NCBI RefSeq assembly: GCF_907164915.1
Contig: NC_061863.1
Span: 5,572,340 to 5,636,339, forward strand
Direction: 5' to 3'
Length of the DNA stretch: 64,000 bases
DNA from: Impatiens glandulifera
Taxonomy: Eukaryota; Streptophyta; Magnoliopsida; Ericales; Balsaminaceae
Under the pieces are notes generated by a model. It saw only the letters and a program-made list of their open reading frames with translations, was not told where the DNA came from and did not search any database. Below are positions 45,170 to 59,000 of this stretch, in pieces; within the stretch, counting starts at the first letter, position 1; every line of letters starts with the position of its first letter. Made by a program: the position numbers and the translations under genes.

Positions 45170-47405
45170 CCCTGTTATGATTGACCACCACATGAGTTGC
45201 ATCGTCTCCAGACCTTACGGACCTCACCTTGGAATGACCTACGCTTTGTTATTGTCCGCCCTTTCTTAACCTCAACAGGTGGTTTTAGGCACACGCGTTA
45301 TTGGATAATTTCATTAATATCCCAATCGTCTTCATCACAAACAAGATAACATGTCTTCGCATATGCATTCAACTACGAGTCAGTTGAGTAATACATGTGA
45401 GCAATATGAAATAGAACGATTCAACATATGAGCAATTGGTTAAATAAATTTAACATTTAAACAAATCCACGATTGAGTTGAGTAATACCTTGAGTAAAAG
45501 TCATATGAAACCAAATTCCGGTGATGGGAAGTAGTCAGGGCATGCATACAAGGAAGACCGAATACTTCAAATACCCTACAACTGTAGCTTATGTCTATGA
45601 AATTGACTTTAAAATTAGACTCACTGTCATGCACATAAAACTTGAATCGGTTAAGCGGTGAGACGTTATAGAATCCGGCCTTCTTGAATTGCTCACATAT
45701 TAAGTTTTTCATAATTTGTAGATAAACGTTCTTTATGGTTGAACATTTTTTCTCTACTATTATGAAACCATTGTTGTATTGTGTATCTTAAATAGTCAGT
45801 CAATCTTGTTATGTGATACTTTCTAGCATTCTTGTTCTGACTATTAAAACTCTCGGCGTAATTGCTTATGAGTTAATTGTATCGTTTACTGGGGAAAAAT
45901 GCTCGACTCCATCTCTAAAACCCAATTTCTTCCAAATAGGTAGCAATCATGTGGTCCGTAACCCTGATTCTGTCAAAATGCCGATTAAAGTTGGAGACTA
46001 TGTACGCATGAGAAGCCAAATCAAACTCCGCGTTACAGTTATCAGTTTTGAATTTGGTCATAATATTTATCTTGACGTGACATGTGCATGCCCCATGGTC
46101 TACTCCTGGAAAAAACTACAGACAAGGCATTGTCGATGCTTAAGTGTCTAACGGATACGAAATCCTCGACTAATCCAATTGCTTCTCTAAGTTTATGCAT
46201 GAAATAAGTCTAGGAGTTATTATTCTATGAATCAACGACGCCGAAAGTAACAGGATAAAGTTTCTCATTTACATCCAAAGTTATCGCCACCAAATAGCTA
46301 ACCTTCAATCTTCTGCTTAAAAAACTGAAATCAACGCACAATACAAGACGGCAACAAGTTTTAACACCCCTAATTGAGACGTCTAAGGACATGAACATAT
46401 ACCTGAAGTGGTTGAGCTCATCCGCCTTGATGTTTGTTATGTTCTTCTCCAACATGTACATGTATGATGACAATTTACCCTAGAAATCCTCTATAGTTCC
46501 TCGCACCACCATTAATGCATTTTCCCTAGACCTCCAAGTTTTATTATAACTCATATTTATTCCATAACTTGTCTGCATGTCTTCAATTATTTTCTTAGAT
46601 ATGTGGTCATGGTGATGGTCCATGTACTTACTCTTCATGCACTCCCCAATAACCCATGACGGTGTACCATTCACAGCACGCAATCTCCACTTGCATTTCA
46701 CATACTAAAGTTGTTTTCTTGACTTCTCAACTTTGAATCAAAATAATTAGTAATCACTTTTTATATAATCTCATTTGAAGTTCTTTTTTATTCTCAAACA
46801 ACGCATCAACTTTCAATACTATTTCGATAGTTAATGTCATCACAAGTGATTGTTCTGTCGTATGTATTGATGATCGGTCTATCGTAGGTATTGATGATCG
46901 CTCAGTCGTAAGTATTGATGATCTCTGAGGTGTAGATACAAGTGTTGGTGCGATAGTAGTAGTAGTAAGCCAGTTACTACCCGTTTATTATGACACAAAG
47001 ATAAGTTTTCTTCTCCTGCTTCATTTTGACTTTCTAAGACATCCTGCTAAAATATATCAGGAACCACTCCTGGTATACTTTTTGAGTTGTGTTTGTACGT
47101 AGTGATAGTATATTTTCTTGAGTTGGGTATGTAAGTAGTGGTATATTTTCTTGAGTAAGTTGTGACATCTCTACTACAGAGACACACAGTGGTGATACAG
47201 TGCGACCCAAAATCAATCGTGATAAATAGGTGCCCACATCCTTATCTTGATCGATAAAAATAATGAGAGAATTTTGTATATTCGGAACATTATACTTGAC
47301 TTGAAACATTAAATCACATGTAGATTTGTCCACGTTAAGAGTATCATAAATGATATAAACTAATTCAGTAAATGTAGTATTTTGGGTAAATCTAAAGTTT
47401 TGCAT
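45170..47405 (-). pseudogene. MULE transposase, broken
   Basis: Minus-strand fragments in order. 47405-47034: N-terminal domain (MQNFRFTQNTTFTELVYII), PB1-like. 46701-46480: DNA-binding region (CKWRLRAVNGTPSWVIGEC, then SYNKTWRSRENAL). 46473-46225: the transposase core with CVDFSFL, LVAITLDVNEKLYPVTFGVV. About 46150-45800: FDLASHAYIVSNFNRHFDRI, EEIGF-RWSRAFFPSKRYN, SNYAESFNS, broken by stops. 45712-45440: the SWIM zinc finger (SCRVFEVFGLPCMHALT), lacking its first Cys. About 45300-45170: a zinc knuckle RRCNSCGGQS. These are the standard Mutator-like modules. Several stops make it inactive. Confidence 0.9.
46852..46937. repeat. 27-bp tandem repeats in MULE
   Basis: Three units of 'gtattgatgatcg' plus about 14 bases. 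On the minus strand they encode INTYDR-x-I repeats between the N-terminal and DNA-binding parts of the transposase. Confidence 0.8.
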
Positions 47406-48100
47406 GAATTTGCAACAAAAGAACTAACACCATCAGCAATTTAAATACTTCAGTTACTTTAGCTGCAATTGAAAACAATGAATGGATAAATAATACTATG
47501 GTTCACGTCATGAGAGTATGGTTCGCCTCTTCGCCTTCCACGCTTCATGTGACGTAGTTCCATACTCTCGTGACGCGAACCAATACATTCTTTAGATTCA
47601 GGTCACTAATAAATACATAAAAACTGTAACATAACATAAAATGCAACATTGACATACCTATTGATGGTTGTCTTATTCAAAAGGGAGAATGTGAATGCAA
47701 ATACGAAGAGATTCAAAAGGAAAAATTTCACGATGGTTGTCTTCGCGTACAAGTCGTTGTGTGTTATTGTGTTCGTCGTTGTGTTCATAGTTGTGTTCGC
47801 CCCTTACGGTTTAGGGTTTAGAGCGAAAGAGTCACTTACGATTTAGGGTTTAGTATAGAGAGAAAGGGGAGAAGACCGAGAAGAGAGAACGAGGAAGAAG
47901 AGGGTTATAAAAAAATGGGGGAAAATATATTAAATATTAAGAGCATTATGAACATTTCACATACTACCTCTTCGCGTCACGAGAATACATATTTTGCGTG
48001 ACGCGGAAGGGTATTTTAGACTTTGTACATCTCGAAAAGATCATTTGCATGTCATTTCCCAAAAACCAACCATTATGTGGGTCATTTCGTTCAATTTCCC

Positions 48101-49241
48101 CCGGGCATTAGGTTATTGTGAGGATTCTTTATAGGAGTGCTATGAGAATGTTGGTTTGAGTTAATTTATTAATTTAAGTATTCAATAATTAAATTATTAG
48201 AAAAAAATATATAAATTTGTTTTCACCAAATAATTAAAAATTTAATAATTTCCCTAGAAAATAAAATTATTCAAATACTCAATTCTTCCAGTTTCACCCG
48301 ATAGAAAAATATGAATATAGCTTCCGTTCGTAGACAGAGGATTCAACACAATTACTAATCCGTTTTTTTAAATAAAAAGCTTTACCTTAGTGGGATATGC
48401 CTTACCTAGGTGGAATATGATACTCCTAATTATCCAATTTTGGTTATGAACGCAAAGATGAAATATTTGATGATCCCATCATTTACGATTAGATTGCAAA
48501 AACTTTTGATAGGTATTGTATATCTGAACTGAATTCTTTATGATTAAAGATTTTATTTCTAATTTTTCTAAAACAATTAAGAAATCTCTAAAAGAAATAA
48601 GGATTACGCTTCTAGCGGTAACATGCGATTAGTTGTGAATCAAATTCAGATTAATATTGAAGTATTTTTTTAAGTATAATTCAATCTATGATTGTTTATG
48701 TCTTTAGTATGACAAGTTAATGAAACGTGGAGGAAAGTATGTTAAATGATCGATACTATTAAAAAGATTCCTCTTTAATAATAGTTACTGTAAGTGGTAT
48801 TTTTGTGATTCAAAATTTTGTGAAAAACTCATAATTCAGTTGTAAAGGCGTAGAACATATGAACTAATGTCTTTAGGGTTATGACTTCGAGTTTTACCCG
48901 AGACCCATTAAAAGATTAAAAAAAAAGATGGTTGGAATTTAGTAACATACAATTTTATCAAAATTACTGCAATTTCTCTCCTTTCAAATATCAACAACAA
49001 ATCATCATCAAACAATTATCAAAATTACTGAAATTTGAGATTTTGATTCATACCCACCAAGGCATATAAACATATCATCATCATCATCAAACAATCATCA
49101 AAATTACTGAAATTTGAGATTTTGATTCATACCCACCAACCAAGACATATAAACATATGATCATCATCATCAAACATGAGACAATAAGAAGCCTTAAAAA
49201 CAAATCTACACAAGTTTAAAAAAAAGGAAATTGGTTTAAAT
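48101..49241. other. Intergenic, includes ~80-bp tandem repeat
   Basis: 48101-49000 holds no gene. At 49021-49180 a unit with 'aaaattactgaaatttgag', 'attttgattcatacccacca' and 'catcatcatcaaac' occurs twice. It lies in the 3' flank of the next gene. Confidence 0.6.
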
Positions 49242-49538
49242 TCATAGACCATAACGAACATCACTGAACTTATTCTTGATCCATTTGAAGCTGTCTCTAA
49301 GAGATGACTTAAGTTTACCTTCAGTTGTAAACATATTATAAGAAGCAATTCTCTTCTTCCTCTTTAGCTCGGAATCCGACCCGTTTCCTGCAAACCCTAA
49401 TTGCCCACCGGATTTTGTGGTCGGACCATTGAATACATATGAAGAACTGCAGGAGTTCCCCGCCGGCCGGCCCTGGAATCCAAATTCGCCGCCGGCGACT
49501 GAAGATGAATACTGTGGGAATGATCTGCTTTTCTCCAT
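49242..49538 (-). CDS. DUF3511 family protein
   Basis: A single exon of 98 residues: MEKSRSFPQYSSS, a Gly/Ser-rich middle, then the conserved C-terminal block KRKKRIASYNMFTTEGKLKS and SFKWIKNKFSDVRYGL. This is the signature of DUF3511, a plant family of small basic proteins with no assigned function. An in-frame extension upstream to 49571 (KRESNPICKL...) is possible. However, the TATA box at 49585-49592 would place transcription start near 49555-49560, so the MEK start at 49538 is the right one. It also fits the family. Confidence 0.92.
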   Translation of the reverse strand: MEKSRSFPQYSSSVAGGEFGFQGRPAGNSCSSSYVFNGPTTKSGGQLGFAGNGSDSELKRKKRIASYNMFTTEGKLKSSLRDSFKWIKNKFSDVRYGL

Positions 49539-49584
49539 CAATTTACAAATGGGGTTACTTTCTCTTTTCACCCATGCATGATGC

Positions 49585-49592
49585 TTTATATA
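49585..49592 (-). promoter_or_regulatory. TATA box of the DUF3511 gene
   Basis: Minus strand 'tatataaagcatcatgcatg', 47 bases before the ATG. It supports the short start. Confidence 0.6.
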
Positions 49593-49599
49593 CTAAATT

Positions 49600-52500
49600 A
49601 TTGTGAGATGACACACACCTAAAAGAATCTAACTTTTTTGAATAAAGAAAGATAATTCATAATTAATCTTTGATATAATGTTTGAAATGAAAATAGAATG
49701 TAATCTTTTTTAAATTAAGTTATTTGAATAATCTTTCATAACCCACTCTTTTGTTATTTCTCTTTTAATTAATCATATTATTCAAATTGTCTGATAAATT
49801 ATTAAAAAATATTTTTATTAAATATTAATACTTAAATATATCTTTTTACCTAAATATATCATTTTTTTATTAATATTTTCAAACTAACAAGATTATTTAA
49901 ATAATACATTTAGATATATAAATAACACGAATCTAAACCATCACTCGCAACTCGAAACAACAATTAGATAATTCTCTATGTGAGAAAAAAAAATTATGAT
50001 AAATCGGGAAGTCCTATAATTTTTTTTCTTTGTCTCAGTTAAGCCACACAAAGAAAAACAACGTAAAAGTTACATCAATAAAAAAATATATATATTATAA
50101 ATTAGTTTAATATAAATTAATACAAAACAATGTGAAGTTAAAAAATAACAATAACCTAATATCCTTCCATATAGAGACAAATAACTATTACACAATTAAT
50201 ATAGCTATTATTATTTTTAAAAATATTGCAATATATACAGTCTCATAGGTAATAAATTATTTTTTTCTTCAGCGAAATAATAAATTATTTTATTGAGTTA
50301 AGCCAAATATAACTTTTATGTAGATCCATCTTTATTCCTATGAAAATGAACCAATTTTTTTTTTTAATAATTATTCTAACAATTTCATCTCTATAGACAA
50401 TAATATACATTTTTTTAATTTAAAAAACTAACACCCTTAATGACCCGATTTTAATTAAGTGGGTTCCTAATATATAAAGTGTTAAATTTTGATGTTTAAA
50501 AGATCAAATATCACGAGTTTGATTTTCACCGTAGAACATCTTAAGTTAAAGTCTTAAATTGAAGTAGAGATGATGATGTTAACTTTAATTATTTATATTA
50601 ACAATTTCTTTTAATAAAAGTGTTAATTCTTAAAATAAAAAATTAAGAATAAAGAGTAGTATTTTTTTATTTCTAACAAAGAGATCATACACCGTAATGT
50701 TTATTTTACTCTTTATTTATATATATATTATTTAAATTGGACCCATATGATTTATTTATTTATTTTAATGGAATAGGTAAAAAAAGAAAAAAGAGCACAA
50801 AAATAGGCATGTGTGATGTTTATACTTTTTTGCTCACGCTGGAATTATGAGAGCCTAATGCTTTGTGGGCCCACAAGGCCTGAAAGATGCCAGCAAATTA
50901 ACGGCCCAAAGTACCCTTCACATGGTTGTGGGCTCCACATAAATCAGTAAAGTGGACCCACTTGTTCCTTTTCCATATTAAACAAAGCCCATATTCCCGG
51001 CCCAATTTTAAAATCAATTGAAGTCAAATAAATTAAAATTCGGATAAAACCTAATAAATAGCCCCTTGATCTTAAAGAAATATCAAAGTAAGTCACTAAT
51101 GTTTTGGAACTTTTGTTTTAAAGTTTTTAACTTGTAAATATTAAATTAATCATAATAAAAACTTTATTTTAGATTCTATTAAAATAAAAGATTCTATTAA
51201 AACTTTACTTTAACAAAATATTCTATTAATATCTTAAAAAAAAAAGTAAACGATAAAAAAGAGAAAAACTCTTAAGTTTATTCTTTTCTTATTCGTATAC
51301 GTATAGGTATTCACAATTTTTCTTTAAGGTGGGAAGTTAATACGACCCTAATAATGAATCTTTATTTTATCTTAAGGTGTTTTAAGTGAAAATTAAATTT
51401 ATAATCACTCTTTTTTCGAGATATCTTAGCGGATAATTATTTTGTTAAAAGATAGTGCTACTTGAAGTCTTGAATATATAGTTATATGTTAAACCAACAA
51501 AGATGATTTATCTAATAAAATAACATTAACAAAATAATTGAATAAAAATGATATGCATATGGTAGTTTGGGACATATGCAAAACATGTAAATACTAAATA
51601 CCTAGTTTAATTATGAGAAAACTAACCCTTCTAATTCAATTTAGGTTAGGTCCCACATATGTATGGCCAATTGTGCAAGTTGAAAGTATAAATATTTGTG
51701 TAGAAAAGTTGAAGAAGAATGAATTTATTCCATAACAAAAGGGAAGACACATAGAATAGCATTTTCAAATAATATGTTGGACTAATTGAGGACACAAAAT
51801 AAACATTAATTTCAAACTTCTTATTGCAATTTGCAAGGATATATCCATTCTCTTCTTCACCAATTTCAAACCACAAGTTTATCAAAAATAAATTAAAATA
51901 AAAATTCAAAACCACTCATCCATCACTTTTTGGTTATATGTATGAGTGGACTTATTGCTCCCACATCTAATAAATGCATGTATGCCCTTAAATCTCATAT
52001 TTTCTTTATATGTCTTTTCATGTTTCTTAACTTTTCTTTTTTTTTTTTCAAATATAGGTTTATTTTTTAAGAAACTAAAATACAAATAAATGAGTTAAGT
52101 TTCAAATTATCATATTTTTTTTTGAATTTATGAGTCTAGTACTACTCTTATAGTCATGATCCATAATTTCTATTTAATTTATTTGTTATTAACTCGTGAC
52201 TTTTATTTTTTACACCCGAGTCTTGTCACTTAGTTGCCGTTTTCATTGTAATAATTGTAATTAAACATGGATAGGGTTTAATCATCACCCTATATTTACC
52301 GTAAAGGACAGGCATGAACACATAAAATGAGTTAAGTTCTAAATCATCATAATTAAGCTGATCATAGGGTTAATAATGATATCCCTATATTTCTACTGTA
52401 AAAAATAGGCATGAACACACATGAATCATTACTTCAATGTCATACCACCGATAAACAAATTTTAGCCAACTTTGATTTCTTTTAGTTTAAAATTTTTGAT

Positions 52501-52945
52501 CCATCAAAATTTACATTTAGCTACAACACCAAATATTTTAAGTTACTAATTAACCAGAGTTTGTGATCTATCAAAATATTCAGTTACAGTCTAAAATATA
52601 AATATTTAATCAAACTTTTTCATTCCATATAAAAACATAATAGGTGATTATGATTTCAGAATATCATTTTCTAAAAAAATTCATTAAGTTTGTGATCCAG
52701 TCTAAAATCAAACTATATTATTTTCTCACCAAATAAATTTGTCCCCCTAAAAATTTTAGATCAAGTAAAAAATCCAACCACAATTTTCATTTTCCAATTA
52801 AAAGTATGATCTTCATTCGACAACATTTCTATAACCAATCGAAAATAAGTGTATATTCTAAAATAAATCGACAAAACCGCATAAGAATAAGCATACAACT
52901 ATAACACTTAAAAAAATGATACTGTTAATACTCAAATATGAGATT
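49600..52945. other. AT-rich intergenic DNA
   Basis: No gene. 50820-51000 is GC-richer ('tgtgggcccacaaggcc', a palindrome-like site) without coding signal. 52310-52420 has two related stretches containing 'ggcatgaacacat' and 'ccctatattt'. Confidence 0.55.
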
Positions 52946-52949
52946 TTAA

Positions 52950-53075
52950 TATTAGGCGAATGTTGTGTTTAAGAGAACAAAGGTCACGGGTTCGATTCCA
53001 ACTAAGAAAGATTGTGTCCAACTAAGAAAGATTGTGGGGATAGTACTTAAACTAAAAAAAAATAAAAATAAAAAA
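52950..53075 (+). repeat. SINE-like repeat
   Basis: 'cacgggttcgattccaacta' has a perfect pol III box B (ggttcgattcc). A duplicated 'aactaagaaagattgtg' and an A-rich tail follow. It lies just downstream of the ASHH1 stop codon (which is on the other strand). Confidence 0.5.
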
Positions 53076-53099
53076 GACTAACAAACAAATATTATTCTA

Positions 53100-56000
53100 T
53101 CAAAGACTAGAATCATTGGCAGGCTTTGGTTCCCCTTGAGATATATCTTTAGCATGTGCCCTTGGAGGGTTGAGTATTGCATTCTTCACAATGGAGAAAT
53201 GCAAGTTGAGATCAGCTTTCATTTTGGCGCAGCTCGCTTCTATCCACTTTTTGGCCATGCTGCTATCCACCCTATCTTGGTTGTCTTTGTTGTGTTTTTC
53301 GATGGCTGGACGAATCTCGTCGTAAACAGAGTTCAGCTTAGAATCAGCTTCAATTCTTGTTTCCTGAATCATATGTCCAAATATTACTCATTAAAAGTGC
53401 ACAATAGAGGATACAGCTCTCATTCATTACTTCATATTCACATTTTTAGTACTTAATTCTCTCCCAAACAGTAATAAAAAGTATTTTACCTCACACTTCA
53501 AGACTTCTTCTTGAGCTTTCTTTGATGCAAACATCATGGCAATGCGTTTAGCATCAACTTGATTTGCACCCGAACCTTTAGATTTACTTTTCACCTTTTG
53601 TTGTTGTGCTCTTCTTTTAGGAGCATGGCCTGATTCAAATTTATAATTTGGACATACACATTTCAGATGCGATTTATCAGTGACATTATTCCGACTAAAG
53701 AAAATAAGTTTTACCTTGTGCATTAAAGGTGTAAGCATTTGTCGGTTCAGATTTCACTCCGCTCGAAGCTTCTGTAGCTTTTGAAACTGAATCAGTATCC
53801 AAGGGTACATAATTCAATTTCACATTGCTATCATTCTTCACATCTGACATGGGTTCACTCTTAGAGGAGTTTGGAGCGCCCAGGATATATGGTTTCTCAT
53901 CCTCGGCTGAATCATATAAGGGTACTTCTTCAACAGTGTATCTGCACTCGGATAACCAAATTAAGATAAATGAAAGACAAGCCAAATAGAGGCACCATAA
54001 ACAAATATAGGATGGACATATTAACTTTTTTACTATACAAATTCAGGGAGTAAACTGCCCATGTGAATTAAGCCTCAACAAATATAAGATAAGTATACAA
54101 AATGGGGAAATGTTTTCAAAAAAGCATAGGCGAGTGAGTACCTGTCGTCACCTTCTTCCCATACATGGTTATACTCCTGTTGAAAGAAATACAGGATAAA
54201 TTTCCAAATTAAATAAGCTTCAAGGAGTAAGAAAGATGAATCCAAAAGATGACCCACTAAAAGCACAGAGATGTATTAACACACAAGTTTACTTTTTTAA
54301 GTATGACACAAATAAAACTCACCAAGAAACCAGCAGATTTTGCCCCAAGAAATTTTGAACAGTGGGTTGCACCACACAAACATCTTACGTTCTCACCGCC
54401 ATACCATTCAAAATTATAGTCATAAGCAAGTTCAGTACCAATGCTTATATCTTCCTTCGAGAAAATACCAACTCTTACTTCTCCTAGAACTGTCCACTTC
54501 CTCGTCTCACAGTTAGGTTCACTGCATAAAGGTAAAAGAAACATGAATCTCAGCACTATTTTATGTTTTATTTATTCTTTTGGTAAAAGGTCAACTTTTA
54601 TATCATTAAAGGCATAAACGTGAAATGCGTTCACAACCAACATGTTTTATTTCTCAAAATGACATTTTAATTAAATATGAGAAACTCACCAGGAGTGATT
54701 TATAAACCTGCCAAGACTTCCTTTTTTGGTGGCATCAATATAGAAATTGGCATTAAGTGAGATGATGTATGCATCTTTGAGACCTGTGCCATTTTATCAA
54801 TATACATGGAGAAATTAGTACTTGGGCATTTTATCAATATAGACATCTCATAATTAATACCAAACCTTTAGCTTCATAGGATTCCGATCTAAGCTTTGCT
54901 TCATCAGATGATATAATTTCCCCGCAGTATTCGATTATTAATTGTCCAGACTAATTGATTCAAAAGAAAATAATCCACAAATGAGCATTGACATGTTACA
55001 AATAGATCACTAGTGAAGCAGACAAAATATGCATGAAGCTCCAACTAATATTGAGAATTTTTAGCAATAATCATCATTAAAGGTAAAGGCTCTGCAAGAG
55101 GACAAAAAACTAACAAGGAAAAGAAGTTATTATTACCTTAATATTTTCATCAGCCAACAGACCCCAGCCGCGGTCTTCAGTTTGGAATAACTTTGTCTTG
55201 GAATAGTGAAATTTTTGAAATTTCTGCAAAGAGAAACCATGAAACTTCGTGAATGGAGTGTTATTTTCTAGTTATGTGATATCTCTCACTTTTCGCAACC
55301 ATTATTACATTGAAATCAAATAGAAAATGAATATTCTGACAGTATATATATATTTTTTTAACTAGGGTGTCTAGGCGAGTTTTCGCGCAACTCGACTAAT
55401 CCCTACAGGAGGCTAGCACAGCAACCTATCACAATGACCTACCACTTGAATCTGGTGCTTTGAATGTGAATTGAGCCGAAGACCTAAAGGTAGTAAATCT
55501 TAGGCCAAGCCTCTTTCCCTTACCTGATTTTGGCACATGTCACCACAAGGACAATAGCCAGGTGTGCATTCAACACTTAGCAGAACATTAAGGCATCTCT
55601 CCCCACATGCACTATCTGGAAGATTTGCATCCCATTTGCAGTCACAGACAATGATATCCTCTTCTTTCATCAGCTTCTTGTTCCTGAACATTATATAGAG
55701 AAGTGTTATACTTAAAGAAGAAAGGTGAGTTGGATTTCTAATGAAAAATGCACAATGAAAACAATTTATCCATCTTGAAATAAATATCAAAGCTTAATTC
55801 ACATGCAAATAGTATCAAAAAGACCTTAAACTGTCTATCCAAGACCAACCGTATAAATTAATATCATGTAAGAGTATAAATTAAATGTCATCTTTCGACG
55901 TGGAGTTTGAAAAATAGTACCTTAGTTTTTGCAACTTACTCACAGAATTAGCAATTGTTCATACATCAAGAGATATCTTTGCTTTGCAACTCATTCACAT

Positions 56001-59000
56001 GATATGCATTTTCTTTGACAGTAATTATGTGCTATTCCACTTCATCAAGTATGAGATGCACAAACAACTTCAAAGTTTAACCAAAATCCCATTACTAATT
56101 GGAAATTAAAAAATACAGTGTTTCGGGACTTACTTTCTGCCAAAAGATTCATTTTGGGTAATATGTATGAAAGATGGTACTCCAGGAACCTGCTGCCAAA
56201 AAACACACATTAAGGTGACAGTATTTTGCATATCAGTAATTGATAAACAAAATGACAACTATCTAAACCTCTCCATGTCAATGCCCTTTTAATTCTATCA
56301 AACATGGGACATTTCAGCTCCATCCCTTTAATTTTTATTTTGGAAAGAACTTAGAGATCCCATTATGACGCATATAACAAGTGAAGAAATTAAGAATTTA
56401 CCACAAGATTAACAAATTAAATTGAAAATCACAATCGAATGATGATCTCTTCCCTTTATTCTCTGGAAACATTAATTTAAATCATATATTTGATACAAGA
56501 GCAAGATGACGAACCCTAAATTGGGTTTGTTAAATTCAATGAGAAAGGGAAAGACTCCGAGATTTTGAGACAAGAACTAAATAAACTTTGTTCACATTAA
56601 TCAATAATAATGTCAATATAGAACTAAAACCTATTCTTAATCAGATACTAATAAAGAAGATAGTTAAAAGACTAACATAATTATATTAACTACTAATAAT
56701 AATGATCTATTAATTATGTAACACCCCAAACCCGTAGTCCACCGCATTTGTGAGGATATACGCTATAAATACCACGACAATCTAAGCCCTAAAAGGTACC
56801 AATGAAGTATCCCATTAGCCTGAGCACTTATAAGGAGTTTAGATTTTTACGTGATTTCCTGACGTGGGACATCACAACCTCCCAGACTTAGACACGTGGC
56901 ATCCTCATTGTGTTGCATTAATAGTCTCGGTCTCATTCCCGGTTAGAACTCTATAAGTGACCAACGTGACATTTTTTCCCATGGAATTCAAGAGGGGCAC
57001 TATGTCACTGTGTTCACACCAGGTTGGCTTTGATACAATTTGTCAACGCTTGTGAGAGTATAGACACCTTTGGCAAACATTTGGGTCACCACAATCCAAA
57101 CCGTAAAAGGTACCATGAAGATAACTATAGCTCATTAACCTCACACTTATAAGGACATTACAAATTATCTAATACTTTTATAAACCAACCACGTGTCATT
57201 GCGAGATTGTCCCTTTGAATCCTAATCTCTATTTCTTATCACAAGGAAATCATAATGAATATAATATATGCCCTAGTAACCCTATAATATGATAAATCGA
57301 GTGCCATAATCATTTAGGAGGCTAGTACAACATCCTATCCATAAAGGTGTTTTCAGCGGGAATCGAACATTAACCTCTTACAGACTCTTACCACTTGGGA
57401 TGGGTAATCATTCAACAAATCATGTGTTTCTATCATTGATAAAGCCTAATATTTTAAGGCCAAAATAACTAAAAATTTTCATAAATTATTTCAAAACTTT
57501 CCATAGGCGAGTCAATGAATTATGTAACGCCAATGCCATTGTGGTGCTAGTGGGATGATTTTTAATACGCACTCTTTTTCAGGTCTTTATTAAGCATGAA
57601 AGTTGACTATCTCCCTATAATCATTGTTTCATATGAAGCTCTTTACCATCTAGTATATTATATATACTTCCTTGACTTCAAACGTCTGTGTTTGTATAGC
57701 TTATCACTTTATATTGCAAGTGAAAATAAAAACCAACATAAATACTGTACTTGTGAGATTAAAAGGACACTGATAACTAAAAGTTTGGTATACAATTCAG
57801 TAACTTAAATTTGGCTAAGGGGCTTCAAAAACGTGTTGAGCGAAAATTCAACAGATCTAGGGGAATATCAAGCAAAAGAGGAAGGAAAGTTTGTGAATGA
57901 TTACTTTGTTGTCAAAATAACTTAGTTAATGAAAATGAGAGACTGAAAGCACGGAAGTAGATTAAAATTTAGTGTATAATTCAATAGGTTAAAATGGAAA
58001 ACCCAAATACTTCTTAAAATAGGTCATTCTTAGTTTCATTTTTCACATCATTTTAACCAAGACAGACTAATGGCAATGCTCAAAATGAACTCTTAACCGA
58101 CTGCATAATTTGGGAGACTACAAGGCAAGGAGACATACAAAGGCATAAACATGATTGACAATTACAATAAGAAGAAGTCAACGATTCGCAAATGGACGTC
58201 AAAGGTAAAAAATGACGCAGATGGCAGACTCTTCCAAGCATTGAATTCCACCAATAATACAACTTCATGAAAAGGGATGTGCATAATTTAATCTGAATAG
58301 CAATCATACGTAAATGTATATTTGTCCATCAATTTCTTTACTCAAGTGGCAATTGAAAAAAAAAAGTGTCTAACTAAACTACCAATAAACTACAAATGAC
58401 CATCCAAAAGTAGAAATGGGTTTCTGTCTCTAAAAATGCAAATGACAATTATAGAACCAATTCAATCTTCTTCAAACATATAACTGATGTGAGTTCAGTT
58501 CACCATATGGTCATGAAACCCTGCATCTTTGAGAAACCTCAGACACAAATAAAGCAGTTATGCAAAAGAATTCTCATGGAATTTCCAATCAAGAAAAACA
58601 GTCTAGAATGGCGACAAGTTTAATAACGATCTTCACAAGGTTAAAGGCTGAACATACCATCGACATACTAAACACTCTTTCTTTTTCTGGATCACTGCTG
58701 CTTCAGCCCTTGTATAAAGAAGAAAATGCTGCACATATAAAAATAACTAAAAATCTGTCAAGGGTTGTTACAATGCAGCACAAGAATAAATAGAACCCAA
58801 GTTAAAGGAACCACTAAAGAGAAAGCAAATCAAAACCCTAAAATTTAACCTAATTGAAACACTTATGAAAACATAAATCATGAAAATTTCCTACAGAATC
58901 AAACCATAACAGAGCTAACAGAGATCAGCAGAGTACTGGTTTCTATATCTCTAAGTTCCTAAAAGCCAATAAAACCCATGAAGTCGCATCAGTTATATCT

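Larger units (their letters stand above)
44275..48100 (-). mobile_element. MuDR/MULE transposon, decayed
   Basis: The ends are long imperfect inverted repeats. The left 'gggaaatttgatgaaatga' ... 'aaatgatcttttcgg' ... 'tgtattctcgcgacgcga' pairs with the complement of 47960-48100 ('gggaaattgaacgaaatga', 'aaatgatcttttcga', 'tgtattctcgtgacgcga'). The left arm carries an extra ~20 bases. The interior encodes a Mutator-type transposase on the minus strand. I see no convincing 9-bp target duplication, possibly because the left end is tandemly duplicated. Subterminal regions are rich in 'ttcgcgtgacg' motifs. Confidence 0.85.

Noticed and set aside
45813..46151. Plus-strand ORF of 112 codons
   Set aside because: It is the antisense of the MULE transposase, whose motifs are read on the minus strand.
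49539..49571. Longer N-terminus for the DUF3511 protein
   Set aside because: The TATA box at 49585-49592 puts the transcription start downstream of this ATG, and family members begin with MEK or similar.
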